A DNA stretch of 64,000 bases from Ruminococcaceae bacterium KH2T8 (GCA_900111435.1 FOIY01000002.1:310001-374000); one strand, 5' to 3'. Positions 8,515-17,076 are shown, counted from the stretch's first letter. Numbers and translations: made by a program. Notes: generated by a model not told the origin, from the letters alone.

Positions 8515-9918
8515 ATGAAGTGTTTAACTAAGATCGCCGCTATGTTGATTACTGTTATGTTATTGTTCCTTTGTATTCCAATCAGGAATGTATCTGCTGA
8601 CGATGCTCAGGATCTTTATACATTAACCGATTACAACAGTTCTATTGTTACTGACCCTGATGGTAATATTGTAAGAGGTTATTCATATTGCCTGAACTAT
8701 AAGCTTAAGACACCCGCAGGCAATACATATACGAGAGTACCGTTATCTTCTTTTGATGAATATTCTTCGCTGGAAAAGGCCAGATTGGCGAAGCTCGTCG
8801 TATATAGAGATGATATATTGGATTATTGCTTTAATACATATGGAATTGAAAATGTATTTGCTTCAGAAAGAGATAATTTCTTTCTGCCGTCACTTAGCAC
8901 ATTAACCGTCACTTCCGGGATCAATGATGTTGCTTCATTTGATGTTAATGCATCGCATTTTACCGCCAGGGGTACGGTGATCCAGCATCTTGTATGGGCT
9001 GTTGTACATTCTGATTTTGACTCTTATGTTCACGATGACGGAACCACGGTTCAGGATGGTCTGAATAGTGTGGATCACTATCGCTATGTTGAGAAGAATT
9101 ATTATTATAATTCCACAGACCCGATCAATGACACTCATTCGCTTTGGAATATCTACTATCAGCCTTTGATCGATTATATCGATACACTGGACAATCCGTT
9201 GGACAACGGCATTGATATCTGGGTATACGACAGCGTTGATAACAGTTTTCAGAATGTTATAGGAACTTTGATCACTTTTACTGATATCGATGTAGCTAAG
9301 ACTGATGCAGACGGTAATTATCTCAGCGGAGCTACACTTCAGATCCTTGACTGGAACGGTAATGTAGTGTCTGAATGGGTTTCTGACGGAACAGTACATA
9401 ATGTCACACATATATGTCCCGAGATGAGCTATACACTTCATGAGGTTTCTGCTCCTGCAGGTTATGATCGTGCTTCTGATATTTCATTTACCGTAGCTCA
9501 AGACGGCACCCTTGATCCTTCCGGAAATGATACTCTAATAATGGTCGATAATGAGTCTGTTGTAGAGACAACAACGACATCGTCTGAGACATCTCAGACA
9601 TCTGTAAGTGAGACCGCTGCCTCAGTGGCTGAAACAATAGAATCATCTACTACTGCTACAGCTGCTGCAGCAGTTGAGACTGAAGCAACATCTTCTAATG
9701 TTGAAACGACTTCTGCAAGTGCACAGGTTCAGGGAGCCGAGCGTAGTGATGCTGCAGCCCAGACAACTCAGTCGACTCAGACATCACAATCTTCACAATC
9801 TTCTGTAGCTTCAACAGGTGAAGCAAAAAATAATGATCTTATCCTTATCGCTATTATCTGCTTAGCTTCAGGTATTTTCTGTCATGTAATAAGAAAAGGT
9901 GCATTTAAAAAGGCGTGA
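8515..9918 (+). CDS. Thioester- and Cna-B-domain cell-wall adhesin
   Basis: A 467-residue exported surface protein. The ATG at 8515 is preceded by GGAG at nine bases and opens a signal peptide that probably ends at NVSA-DD (27-28). Residues about 35-255 look like a thioester domain, with Cys59 in YSYCLNY and Gln157 in VIQHLVWAV placed to form an internal Cys-Gln thioester. A Cna-B/SpaA domain follows (about 256-350), with candidate isopeptide residues Lys262, Glu310 and Asn346. Next is a Ser/Thr/Glu/Ala stalk, a variant sorting motif VASTGE, a membrane helix and an RKGAFKK tail. Thioester adhesins in Gram-positive bacteria bind surfaces covalently. The ligand is unknown. It is monocistronic between two terminators. 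Confidence 0.82.
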   Translation: MKCLTKIAAMLITVMLLFLCIPIRNVSADDAQDLYTLTDYNSSIVTDPDGNIVRGYSYCLNYKLKTPAGNTYTRVPLSSFDEYSSLEKARLAKLVVYRDDILDYCFNTYGIENVFASERDNFFLPSLSTLTVTSGINDVASFDVNASHFTARGTVIQHLVWAVVHSDFDSYVHDDGTTVQDGLNSVDHYRYVEKNYYYNSTDPINDTHSLWNIYYQPLIDYIDTLDNPLDNGIDIWVYDSVDNSFQNVIGTLITFTDIDVAKTDADGNYLSGATLQILDWNGNVVSEWVSDGTVHNVTHICPEMSYTLHEVSAPAGYDRASDISFTVAQDGTLDPSGNDTLIMVDNESVVETTTTSSETSQTSVSETAASVAETIESSTTATAAAAVETEATSSNVETTSASAQVQGAERSDAAAQTTQSTQTSQSSQSSVASTGEAKNNDLILIAIICLASGIFCHVIRKGAFKKA

Positions 9919-9944
9919 CGGATATGTATAGTTAAGCAATTATT

Positions 9945-9974
9945 CGGCTCCGCTTTATGCGGGGCCGTTCTTTA
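9945..9974 (+). terminator. Terminator of the adhesin gene
   Basis: A nine-base-pair stem CGGCTCCGC/GCGGGGCCG with loop TTTAT is followed by TTCTTTATT. The core is identical to the gdhA terminator at 8416-8440. Confidence 0.85.
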
Positions 9975-10003
9975 TTGACTATTTTCTAAATAAAGGCTAC
10001 GAT
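9975..10003 (+). promoter_or_regulatory. Promoter of the Cys-rich membrane pair
   Basis: TTGACT (9975-9980), a 17-base spacer and TACGAT (9998-10003), 33 bases before the ATG at 10037. Confidence 0.55.
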
Positions 10004-10036
10004 ACGTTATCTTTAAGGATAAGATGGAGGAATAAA

Positions 10037-10645
10037 ATGGCTAAGTGTACAATTTGTAATTCTGAGGATGCTGACAAGACATACCGATTTGCGATCGTCG
10101 ATCAACGATCTACTTCAGAGACACAGAACTATGTTGTTGCAAAGAAGACAACGACTACTACTACCGAGCGTTTTGTCGGAGTGTGCAGGGAATCGTTCTG
10201 CAGTAATTGCCTCAAGAAACAAAAGCTCAAGGACGCAGGTATGGCAGTTTTGTTTTCTTATCTGGGTATTTTCCTTGTAATGCTCGTGATAGGACTTAAG
10301 ACTGACGCTTTATCAGCTGGATATTTTATCGGAGTATTTATCTTCGCTACTGTTATTGCGATCATAGCATTAGTATGCGTAATGACGACAAAGGACCCTT
10401 TCCTCGCCAGAACTTTAATGCATGAAAAGAGCAAGAAGCTCCTTAAATATGTTCCTGTTGACCAGTCGTTATACCTGAGCAACAAGGGCAAGGAACTTGC
10501 GCTTGATACATTCAAGAGTAAGAGCGGACTCAGGACATCGGTTGCTGATGCGATCTTCGAAAAGTTCATCAAACCCGGAAACGGTAATGATATCGTAGAT
10601 TCGATAGTTGATAGGCCGGAAAGATCAGAAGATGTGCATTCATAA
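10037..10645 (+). CDS. Cys-rich (zinc-ribbon-like) two-helix membrane protein, copy 1
   Basis: A 202-residue protein of unknown family. The N-terminal part has CTIC (residues 4-7) and a later C-x4-CSNC group, the spacing expected of a split zinc ribbon. A KKTTTTTTERF stretch lies between them. Two adjacent membrane helices (about 73-120) follow, then a charged C-terminal domain ending near RPERSEDVHS. GGAGG lies seven bases upstream of ATG. The next gene is a diverged paralogue overlapping by 14 bases, so the two form an operon and perhaps a hetero-oligomer. Binding of zinc is an inference from Cys spacing only. Confidence 0.65.
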   Translation: MAKCTICNSEDADKTYRFAIVDQRSTSETQNYVVAKKTTTTTTERFVGVCRESFCSNCLKKQKLKDAGMAVLFSYLGIFLVMLVIGLKTDALSAGYFIGVFIFATVIAIIALVCVMTTKDPFLARTLMHEKSKKLLKYVPVDQSLYLSNKGKELALDTFKSKSGLRTSVADAIFEKFIKPGNGNDIVDSIVDRPERSEDVHS

Positions 10646-11309
10646 CTGTGACAGATGTGATTCTTCTGAGAATACTGAAATATTCAGATTGATCGGTGTA
10701 TCAGTGGAGTCTTCGTCTACAACCAGATACGGGGTGCTTAAGGATACTACAACGACTCACATAAGGGAAGAGCTCATGAAAGCTCAGAAAGTTTGTCTTT
10801 GCAGGACGTGCGTTGGTAAAGCACGGATCAAAGTTGCTCTTAAAGAAGCCTTTTCAGGTTTTATTGCAGCAGCTGCTGTAATGCTGATAATATTTCTGCT
10901 TGATTCTCGAAAGTCAGGGCATTTGGTATTTCCATACCCGTTTCTACTGGTCTTTGCAGGAGCTACTGCCGTAATATGTTTTATCAGTGTATTGTTCTGG
11001 CCTGATTCCAGGATCGTAGGGAAGAGCATGGCTGAGGATAGTACTGAGATCTATGTCCCGATCGATCCGAAACTATATACAAGAAAAGGATCTAATGAAC
11101 CTGATCTTGCTACATTCAGAAGGATCACGAGGCTCAAGACCAAGCTGGGTGCTGATATCTTTGATGCATTTATCTACGACGATAACGGTATAGAGATGAT
11201 CGACTCTATACTTTCTAAAAAGAAATACAATGCAGATATTGAATCTGAACATTCCGTCGCAGCGAGTTCCCTGATAAGAACACTAATGAGAGTAAGTAAG
11301 AGATCTTGA
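10632..11309 (+). CDS. Cys-rich two-helix membrane protein, copy 2
   Basis: About 225 residues from the ATG at 10632; an in-frame TTG at 10608 is possible but less likely. It shares the layout of the preceding gene: an N-terminal CDRC pair, a Thr/Ser-rich stretch (KDTTTTH), a second Cys group CLCRTC, two membrane helices, and a C-terminal domain in which both proteins share a motif around VPID/VPVD-x-x-LY and a D-x-F segment before a helical end. Sequence identity by eye is low but collinear, which indicates an old tandem duplication. No function is recognised. A bidirectional terminator follows. Confidence 0.62.
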   Translation: MCIHNCDRCDSSENTEIFRLIGVSVESSSTTRYGVLKDTTTTHIREELMKAQKVCLCRTCVGKARIKVALKEAFSGFIAAAAVMLIIFLLDSRKSGHLVFPYPFLLVFAGATAVICFISVLFWPDSRIVGKSMAEDSTEIYVPIDPKLYTRKGSNEPDLATFRRITRLKTKLGADIFDAFIYDDNGIEMIDSILSKKKYNADIESEHSVAASSLIRTLMRVSKRS

Positions 11310-11323
11310 GAAATGATGCAATA

Positions 11324-11353
11324 AAAAAGCTGTTCCCGAAGGAACAGCTTTTT
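11324..11353. terminator. Bidirectional terminator
   Basis: A perfect 13-base-pair hairpin (11324-11336 with 11341-11353, loop CGAA) is flanked by A and T tracts. It serves the gene at 10632 on plus and the DUF3048 gene on minus. Confidence 0.9.
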
Positions 11354-11374
11354 GTGTATCGCGTTAACCTGTTA

Positions 11375-12703
11375 TCAGGCGTCTTCTCTGTCTACACCGA
11401 GTGCGTACATCTCGCCGTCAGCTTCCTCAGAATAAGAGCTCATTCCGAAGTAATCCTGATCAACGATACATACATAGCTGACACCTCGGTTGATCTCAAC
11501 TTCTTCACCTGCGTCATTGTAAAGAGTGATCTTATCTGTAGGCTCATCCTTTACCCATGTAAGGTGAACCATTCTTCCGTTAGAGAAGTAGTAACCTTCG
11601 CCGCCGTCTTCAAAATATACGTCAACAGTAGTATCACCGTGACCGCAGATATTAGCGTAAAGAACAATAACGTTTGTTACTGCAAGCTGCTCGCTTACAA
11701 CCTCTGCATCGGGATCGTCAGCTAGTGTTTCAGCATTTTCTTCCTGAACTGTAAGGTCGATCTGCTCGGAACCGTACTGGCTCTTGTAGTAAAGACCTGT
11801 TTCCTCATCGTACTCGAAGAGAGCATCATCATTTGTTCCGGAGAAGTATACGTTAAGATCGTAGCAGGGAGTACCGTTAGCGATATCTACGGAATCACCG
11901 GGAACGAGATTAAAGATTCTCTCGGGATAAGCTCTCTGATAAGCAGTTGCATTCTCGGGAAGATCCTCAGGATCGTACTCAGCTTCTCTTGTGATACCGA
12001 AATAATCGATACCTTCGGAGATGTGTGCACCGTCAGTAACGGCAGTGTGCTCGATAGCTCTCTGAGAAAGCCATGTAGAATCTCTCCAGAAGAAGAGACC
12101 GTTAGCGAGCTGTACATATCCGTCGGAAGTGCTTCTTACGCTGTTGGAACCAGCGCTGCACTCATTACCGTCGATATGATCGATACCCCATGCATTGAGA
12201 TGCTCGGGAACTCTGGGATTTCTACCGTAATGGATGAAGATGGAGTCTGTACCTGCTGCAAGGTCAGAAGCTACGATACGTGCGCTTCTCAAAGAACCGA
12301 TCTCAGGGATGTCATTTACATCAGCAAAGAGACAGAGAAGTCTTGTCTGACCACCCTCGGTCTCATACTCATAGATAGTGTCTGCGTGGGAGATACCTCT
12401 CTGAGGCATAGCGGCATGACAATTATTTACTACTACTGCAACGCTTCTCATGCCTACATTCTCGGGATCCATATCCTGAATACCCGTGATGGGGTTTACT
12501 GCAAGAGGATTAGAAGGATCATAGAGTCTGTCCTCAACGACGATAGGCTCCGTAGTTGTTGTAGCCTCTGTTGTAGCTTCGGTAGTTGTCGTAGTAGTTG
12601 TTGTTGTTGTAAGCTCAGTCTCTTCAGTCTTATTACATGAAGAAGCTACGTTGGCCAACATAAACAAAGACATTGCCAAAGCGATCTTTTTTCTCCTATT
12701 CAT
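11375..12703 (-). CDS. DUF3048 (YerB-like) lipoprotein
   Basis: A 442-residue exported lipoprotein. The signal peptide ends at a lipobox-like ASSC (Cys about 23), followed by a threonine-rich spacer (ten Thr in a row, then EATTEATTTTEP). The remainder matches the DUF3048 family, with NPITGI, VVVNNCHAAMPQRGIS, ADTIYEYETEGGQTRLLCLF, IGSLRSARIVASDLA and a C-terminal domain ending in an acidic tail. Family members sit on the outer membrane face of Bacillota; their biochemical role is unknown. Start: AAGGAG lies eight bases upstream of ATG. It is convergent with the Cys-rich pair and divergent from the LCP gene. Confidence 0.88.
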   Translation of the reverse strand: MNRRKKIALAMSLFMLANVASSCNKTEETELTTTTTTTTTTEATTEATTTTEPIVVEDRLYDPSNPLAVNPITGIQDMDPENVGMRSVAVVVNNCHAAMPQRGISHADTIYEYETEGGQTRLLCLFADVNDIPEIGSLRSARIVASDLAAGTDSIFIHYGRNPRVPEHLNAWGIDHIDGNECSAGSNSVRSTSDGYVQLANGLFFWRDSTWLSQRAIEHTAVTDGAHISEGIDYFGITREAEYDPEDLPENATAYQRAYPERIFNLVPGDSVDIANGTPCYDLNVYFSGTNDDALFEYDEETGLYYKSQYGSEQIDLTVQEENAETLADDPDAEVVSEQLAVTNVIVLYANICGHGDTTVDVYFEDGGEGYYFSNGRMVHLTWVKDEPTDKITLYNDAGEEVEINRGVSYVCIVDQDYFGMSSYSEEADGEMYALGVDREDA

Positions 12704-12752
12704 TAGATTTCTCCTTGAATTCTTTTTATTTGCAGATCAACTGCATACATCT

Positions 12753-12761
12753 AGTATACCA
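12753..12761 (-). promoter_or_regulatory. Extended -10 promoter of the DUF3048 gene
   Basis: On the minus strand TGG-TATACT is an extended -10, about 50 bases upstream of the start. No well-spaced -35 is seen. Confidence 0.5.
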
Positions 12762-12855
12762 TTATGGGTAAAAATCAATGTTACAGTGATATTATTTTGC
12801 ATTTCGGGTGCTAGTGATATAATAGGCGTGATATTTTTGAATAAGGATATAAAGT

Positions 12856-13950
12856 ATGGGAAAAAAGAAAGAAAATAAACCTAAGGAGTCCAAGGGAGCT
12901 AAGATAAAGCGCGGTATCATCCGCTTTATTGCAGGCTTTCTCGGTATAGTAGTCGGTTGCGGTGCTTATCTTTATAATATGCTTGGCGGTTTCGGCTATG
13001 TAATGACGCCGATCGTTACGGAAGAAGAGTATGACACGCTTGATATCGTTGACGGGTCCTTCACCGGAGGCGATGTTACCTCATCATGGGCTGATGGCGG
13101 TCATACAAGAGTCTATGTAGATCCTAACCATCCGATCATCAAGGTCGATCAGATCGATCCCGATGTAGAGAACATCCTCGTATTCGGTGTCGATTCCCGT
13201 GGTACGGATGACTACAGGTGCCGTTCCGACGCCATGATCGTCGTATCCACAAACAAGAAGGAGAATACCGTAAAGCTCATCTCTTTGATGAGAGATACAG
13301 GTGTTTATATCGGTGATACCGATGAGACTGCTTCATCTACGCCCGATAAGCTCACACACGCATATGCTTACGGCGGAGTAGGTCTTATGATCAATACGAT
13401 CAACAGAAATTTCGGTCTTGATATCCAGAGATTCGTAATGCTCGATTTCAACAGCTCGGCTGACGTTATTGATCTTGTCGGCGGTGTTACTATCGATGTA
13501 TCCGCAGATGAGGTTAAGTATGCCAATAACTGTATCGCAGAGGAGAGCAGCCTTCTTGGTATCGAGCCTCCTTTTATCGGATCCGGCGGAACACAGACCC
13601 TTTCAGGTGTTCAGGCTATCGGCTGGTCGCGTATCCGTTATCTTGATTCCGACTTTGTCAGAACATCCAGACAGAGAACAGTTGCTACGGCTCTCATCAA
13701 TTCTGTTTCCGGTATGTCCAGACTTGATCAGCTTGCAATGATCGAGGATTCGGCGGGAATGTTCGAGACTAATATGCAGCAGCTTGACCTTGCAAGGGTC
13801 GGCGTTAACGGCGTAGCAGGTTCTGATGACATGAGCGAGTACCGTGTACCCGCCGACGGAATGTATACCGTACAGTCAGATCCTTGGATGATGCTCGTCG
13901 ATTGGGATCAGCAGCTTCCCGAACTTCATGCCTTCATATGGGGAGAATAA
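12856..13950 (+). CDS. LytR-CpsA-Psr family glycopolymer transferase (copy 1)
   Basis: LCP proteins attach teichoic-acid-like or capsular polymers from lipid carriers to peptidoglycan. The 364-residue protein has a basic cytoplasmic N-terminus, one membrane helix (about 21-41) and an extracellular LCP domain (about 105-250) with ILVFGVDSRG, the RSDAMIVVS strand, the Arg-containing LISLMRDTGVYI, HAYAYGGVGLMINTINRNFG and LVGGVTIDV. A weak AAGGA ribosome site lies upstream. The upstream gap contains TGA-TATAAT at 12816-12824, an extended -10. The next gene begins 15 bases later and is probably co-transcribed. Confidence 0.93.
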   Translation: MGKKKENKPKESKGAKIKRGIIRFIAGFLGIVVGCGAYLYNMLGGFGYVMTPIVTEEEYDTLDIVDGSFTGGDVTSSWADGGHTRVYVDPNHPIIKVDQIDPDVENILVFGVDSRGTDDYRCRSDAMIVVSTNKKENTVKLISLMRDTGVYIGDTDETASSTPDKLTHAYAYGGVGLMINTINRNFGLDIQRFVMLDFNSSADVIDLVGGVTIDVSADEVKYANNCIAEESSLLGIEPPFIGSGGTQTLSGVQAIGWSRIRYLDSDFVRTSRQRTVATALINSVSGMSRLDQLAMIEDSAGMFETNMQQLDLARVGVNGVAGSDDMSEYRVPADGMYTVQSDPWMMLVDWDQQLPELHAFIWGE

Positions 13951-13965
13951 TAAGGAGACATATTT

Positions 13966-15642
13966 ATGAGTAAGACAGTATCAACATGTATTTGTGAGAC
14001 AAACCAGGTACAGAACCAGCCTCAGGAGAACGTATTCTTCCACACTCTGTACAGGACACAGGCAGATTTCCCGAATGAGTTCTTGAGGACCGCGCGTTCT
14101 ACATCTCCGATACAGATCTGTGCTGTCTTTTCGACAATAGGCCCCGACAGCCTTGGTGCGATGCTAAATATCCAGCTCAATGATGAGCTCTCGAAGATCG
14201 TTGCTGGTGCGCAGAGTCAGCCAGTTCTCGATTTCGATGCTTTCTCCAATCAGGTTGTAAACATACTTAATATAAAAGTCTGTAATTACGTTGTCGCCAT
14301 GGGTGGCACGCCTCTTAAGACTTCGATGACAATGCTGATCATTGAAGGTGATACTCTGAGAGTCATACATATCGGTAATACAAAGGCAGTTCTTATCAGA
14401 GATAATAAGATCATGGCTCTTACCGAAGAACAGACCGTTGCTCACAGATATGTTCAGATGGGTGCCATAACTCCCGAGCAGGAGAAGACTCATCCCGAGA
14501 ATATGAACCTTACTCAGTATCTCGGCAAGCTTCCTCAGGATGGACCCGTTGTACCCGATAAGAAGGTAAGATTAAAGCTCAAGGATAATGACCAGTTGAG
14601 TCTTATGGGTATCGGTGTTGCCAAGCTCATGCCTGCTCAGATGAGAAATATGATCCTTGTAAAAGCTTCGAGTACGGAGAACAAGGCGAGAGACCTCGTT
14701 ACATCCGCTTATAACTACGGTGTTAAGTATGGTCTTACGGTCATCATGATCAATGTCGAATCGACATTCCTTCTTCCCGGTGATGCCGTCATTAACAGTA
14801 ATCTTGCTACCGAGGCAGGTGTCGGAAAGGCAAAGCCTCAAAAGAAGGATGAGCCTTATACCGAGCTCAATGAACCTTATGGTGATACTGAAGATATGGA
14901 TGAGACACAGAGATTTAATTCTTCTTACGATGATGAAGATGAGATCGAAGAGAAGAAGAACCGTAAGAAAGATAAGGGTTCCAAGGGTAAGGCCAAGAAA
15001 GATAAGCCTAAGCCCAAGGGATGGGATATCCTCGTTCCTATCATTACATTCCTTGTCTGTGCACTTATTGCATACGGTGGAATGTACGTGCTCTTTAACG
15101 CTAAGCATCTTATCAATAAGGTAAAGCCTACAGAGTCTGAGACTATCGAGAATGAGTCAATCATCATGTATGTCGTAAATGATGATACTCCCGTTTATGA
15201 GTCTGCATCTCTCGACAGTGCCGTTATCACGACTCTCGAAAGCGGTGATGTTGTTACATATTATGAGACGGAGAATGAGTTCGCTAAGGTAACGACTACA
15301 ACAGGTGTCGAAGGTTATATCCTTAGTGTTCAGCTCAGTGATGAGGATCCGACACTTGGTGATGAACTTCCTGAGATGCAGGATCCTACTCCTGTCCCTG
15401 AAGATACGACAGCAGCTCAGACAGAGGCTGATTCATATGATGAGCCTGCTCAGACTGAAGCACCGGTTCAGGAAGAGACAACAGCTGCCCCTGAGGAGAC
15501 AACTACTGAAGCTGAGACTGAGTATGAGCCTGATGATGCAGGTGAGACTACTACGACTGAAGCGCCCGTTGAAACAACTACGGAAGCACCTGCTGAGACT
15601 ACCGCGGCAGAGACCGCTGCCGAGGCTCCCGCAGAGACTTGA
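13966..15642 (+). CDS. Membrane-bound PPM (PP2C-like) pseudophosphatase with extracellular SH3 domain
   Basis: A 558-residue protein. Residues about 30-270 have the PPM fold signature, including the HIGNTKAVLIRDNKI strand pair and a LTEEQTVAHRYVQMG segment. The metal-binding aspartates appear lost: AVFSTIG places Ser56 where DG is expected, LMGIGVAKL has Ile216 in place of the Asp of TDGL, and KYGLTVIMIN lacks the Asp-Asn pair. A Lys-rich linker follows, then a membrane helix (about 353-377), a bacterial SH3-like domain (about 398-455) and a long Thr/Glu/Ala tail. It may be a cell-wall-sensing or scaffold protein; catalysis is unlikely. It lies directly behind the LCP gene, with AAGGAG upstream. 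Confidence 0.75.
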   Translation: MSKTVSTCICETNQVQNQPQENVFFHTLYRTQADFPNEFLRTARSTSPIQICAVFSTIGPDSLGAMLNIQLNDELSKIVAGAQSQPVLDFDAFSNQVVNILNIKVCNYVVAMGGTPLKTSMTMLIIEGDTLRVIHIGNTKAVLIRDNKIMALTEEQTVAHRYVQMGAITPEQEKTHPENMNLTQYLGKLPQDGPVVPDKKVRLKLKDNDQLSLMGIGVAKLMPAQMRNMILVKASSTENKARDLVTSAYNYGVKYGLTVIMINVESTFLLPGDAVINSNLATEAGVGKAKPQKKDEPYTELNEPYGDTEDMDETQRFNSSYDDEDEIEEKKNRKKDKGSKGKAKKDKPKPKGWDILVPIITFLVCALIAYGGMYVLFNAKHLINKVKPTESETIENESIIMYVVNDDTPVYESASLDSAVITTLESGDVVTYYETENEFAKVTTTTGVEGYILSVQLSDEDPTLGDELPEMQDPTPVPEDTTAAQTEADSYDEPAQTEAPVQEETTAAPEETTTEAETEYEPDDAGETTTTEAPVETTTEAPAETTAAETAAEAPAET

Positions 15643-15664
15643 TATCTTTCAGATAATAGAAACT

Positions 15665-15706
15665 AAAAAGGAGGTTCAGTATTTACTGAACCTCCTTGTG
15701 TTTTGT
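15665..15706. terminator. Bidirectional terminator
   Basis: A perfect 14-base-pair stem (15668-15681 with 15684-15697) has a TT loop. A TTTTT tract follows on the minus strand, serving lysC, and GTGTTTTGTTT follows on plus, serving the pseudophosphatase gene. Confidence 0.9.
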
Positions 15707-15723
15707 TTGATTCTTAACTCTTA

Positions 15724-17076
15724 TCAGTATCTGAAGAGTTCCTTATAGAGTACTCTTACCGAGTAATCACAATAAGCTTCGGATACACCGAACATCATGG
15801 AGATCTCGGAAGCACCCTGGTTAACGATCTTGAGGTTGATACCCGCAGAGGAGAGGGCAGATGCGGCTCTTGCCATGATACCTACGGACTTCTCCATTGC
15901 CTGACCGACGATCATCACGATCGCAAGATCCTTCTCGATCTTAACTTCATCAACCTTGAGTTCATTCTTTACTCTGTTAACGATGATCTCTTCCTTTTCA
16001 GGTGTGAAGTACTTCTTTCGTGCGATGATCGTTACTGAATCGATACCGGAAGGCATGTGCTCGATGGATACGCCTTCTTCCGTAAAGATCTTAAGGAGAT
16101 TCATAAGGAATCCGATCTCGTGATTCATGAGATACTTTGTGATAGTGAGCGTAAGGAATCCTCTTTCTCCGGCGATACCTGTTACAAGAGAATCGAAGTG
16201 GGATCTTCTTGAAACGATCTTCGTACCGCTAGCCTTGGGGTTGTTCGTATTTTTGATGTGAACGGGGATGCCTCTGACATATACGGGATAAAGAGCTTCC
16301 TCGTGAAGAACCTGGAATCCTGCATATGCGAGCTCTCTCATCTCATCGTAAGTGATCTCGGTGATAGGGAACGGGTTCTTAACGATATTGGGATTTACGG
16401 CATAAACATTATCAACATCAGTCCAGTTCTCATAGACTTCAGCATCAACAGCTCCTGCGAGGATTGAACCTGTAATATCGGAACCGCCTCTTGAGAAAGT
16501 AATGATCTGACCGTCCTTGCTGTAACCGTAGAAGCCGGGGAAGATGCAGATCTGCTTCTCATACTTGAGCTCTTCGAGGTTCTCATAGGACTCACCGAGG
16601 ATACGTGCCTTACCCATCTCATCGTGCTCGAGATAAAGACCGCACTTCTTGGGATTGCAGTACTTGGCAGGGTGACCGATGGAAGTAAGGTATTTAGCGA
16701 CTACTCTTGCGGAACAGTCTTCGCCCATTGCCTTGACTGAATCAAGATACTTGATGTCATCTGTATAATCAGCAGAAGCAACAGTCTCGAGAGTCTCACG
16801 GATCTCAGGAAGGATATCCTCGATATCAAGATCGTCAGCGATCTCCTTATATCTTGCAACTACAGCTTCGAGCTCGTCCTTGTAGTCGTTACCGGCAAGT
16901 CTTGCCTTGGCTACGGCGATAAGCAGGTCAGTTACCTTGATATCGTCCTTAGTTCTCTTACCGGGAGCAGAAACTACAACGATCTTACGCTCGGGATCGT
17001 CGAGTACGATGTCACATACTTTCTTTATCTGAAATGCATTGGCGAGTGATGTACCGCCGAACTTTGCAACCTTCAT
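15724..17076 (-). CDS. lysC: Aspartate kinase
   Basis: It phosphorylates aspartate, the first step to lysine, threonine, methionine and diaminopimelate. The 450-residue monofunctional enzyme begins KVAKFGGTSLANA and has FSRGGSDITGSILA and ENWTDVDNVYAVNP in the kinase domain (1 to about 290). Two ACT domains follow, with GFLMNLLKIFTEEGVSIEHMPSGIDSV and GIMARAASALSSAGINLKIVNQGASE. The second implies allosteric control by an amino acid end product. A GAGG ribosome site precedes ATG. No other lysine-pathway gene is adjacent. Confidence 0.95.
   Translation of the reverse strand: MKVAKFGGTSLANAFQIKKVCDIVLDDPERKIVVVSAPGKRTKDDIKVTDLLIAVAKARLAGNDYKDELEAVVARYKEIADDLDIEDILPEIRETLETVASADYTDDIKYLDSVKAMGEDCSARVVAKYLTSIGHPAKYCNPKKCGLYLEHDEMGKARILGESYENLEELKYEKQICIFPGFYGYSKDGQIITFSRGGSDITGSILAGAVDAEVYENWTDVDNVYAVNPNIVKNPFPITEITYDEMRELAYAGFQVLHEEALYPVYVRGIPVHIKNTNNPKASGTKIVSRRSHFDSLVTGIAGERGFLTLTITKYLMNHEIGFLMNLLKIFTEEGVSIEHMPSGIDSVTIIARKKYFTPEKEEIIVNRVKNELKVDEVKIEKDLAIVMIVGQAMEKSVGIMARAASALSSAGINLKIVNQGASEISMMFGVSEAYCDYSVRVLYKELFRY

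Noticed and set aside
11306..11725. 139-residue plus-strand ORF after the Cys-rich pair
   Set aside because: It crosses the bidirectional terminator and is antisense to the DUF3048 gene; the shadow has low-complexity composition.
12540..12620. Repeat-like run on the plus strand, considered as a microsatellite or CRISPR-like repeat
   Set aside because: It is the coding sequence of the threonine tract in the DUF3048 lipoprotein, with mixed codons and no spacer structure.
12651..12878. 75-residue hydrophobic plus-strand ORF
   Set aside because: It starts antisense within the DUF3048 signal peptide and runs through the promoter region into the LCP gene. Hydrophobicity comes from AT-rich intergenic DNA and there is no ribosome site.
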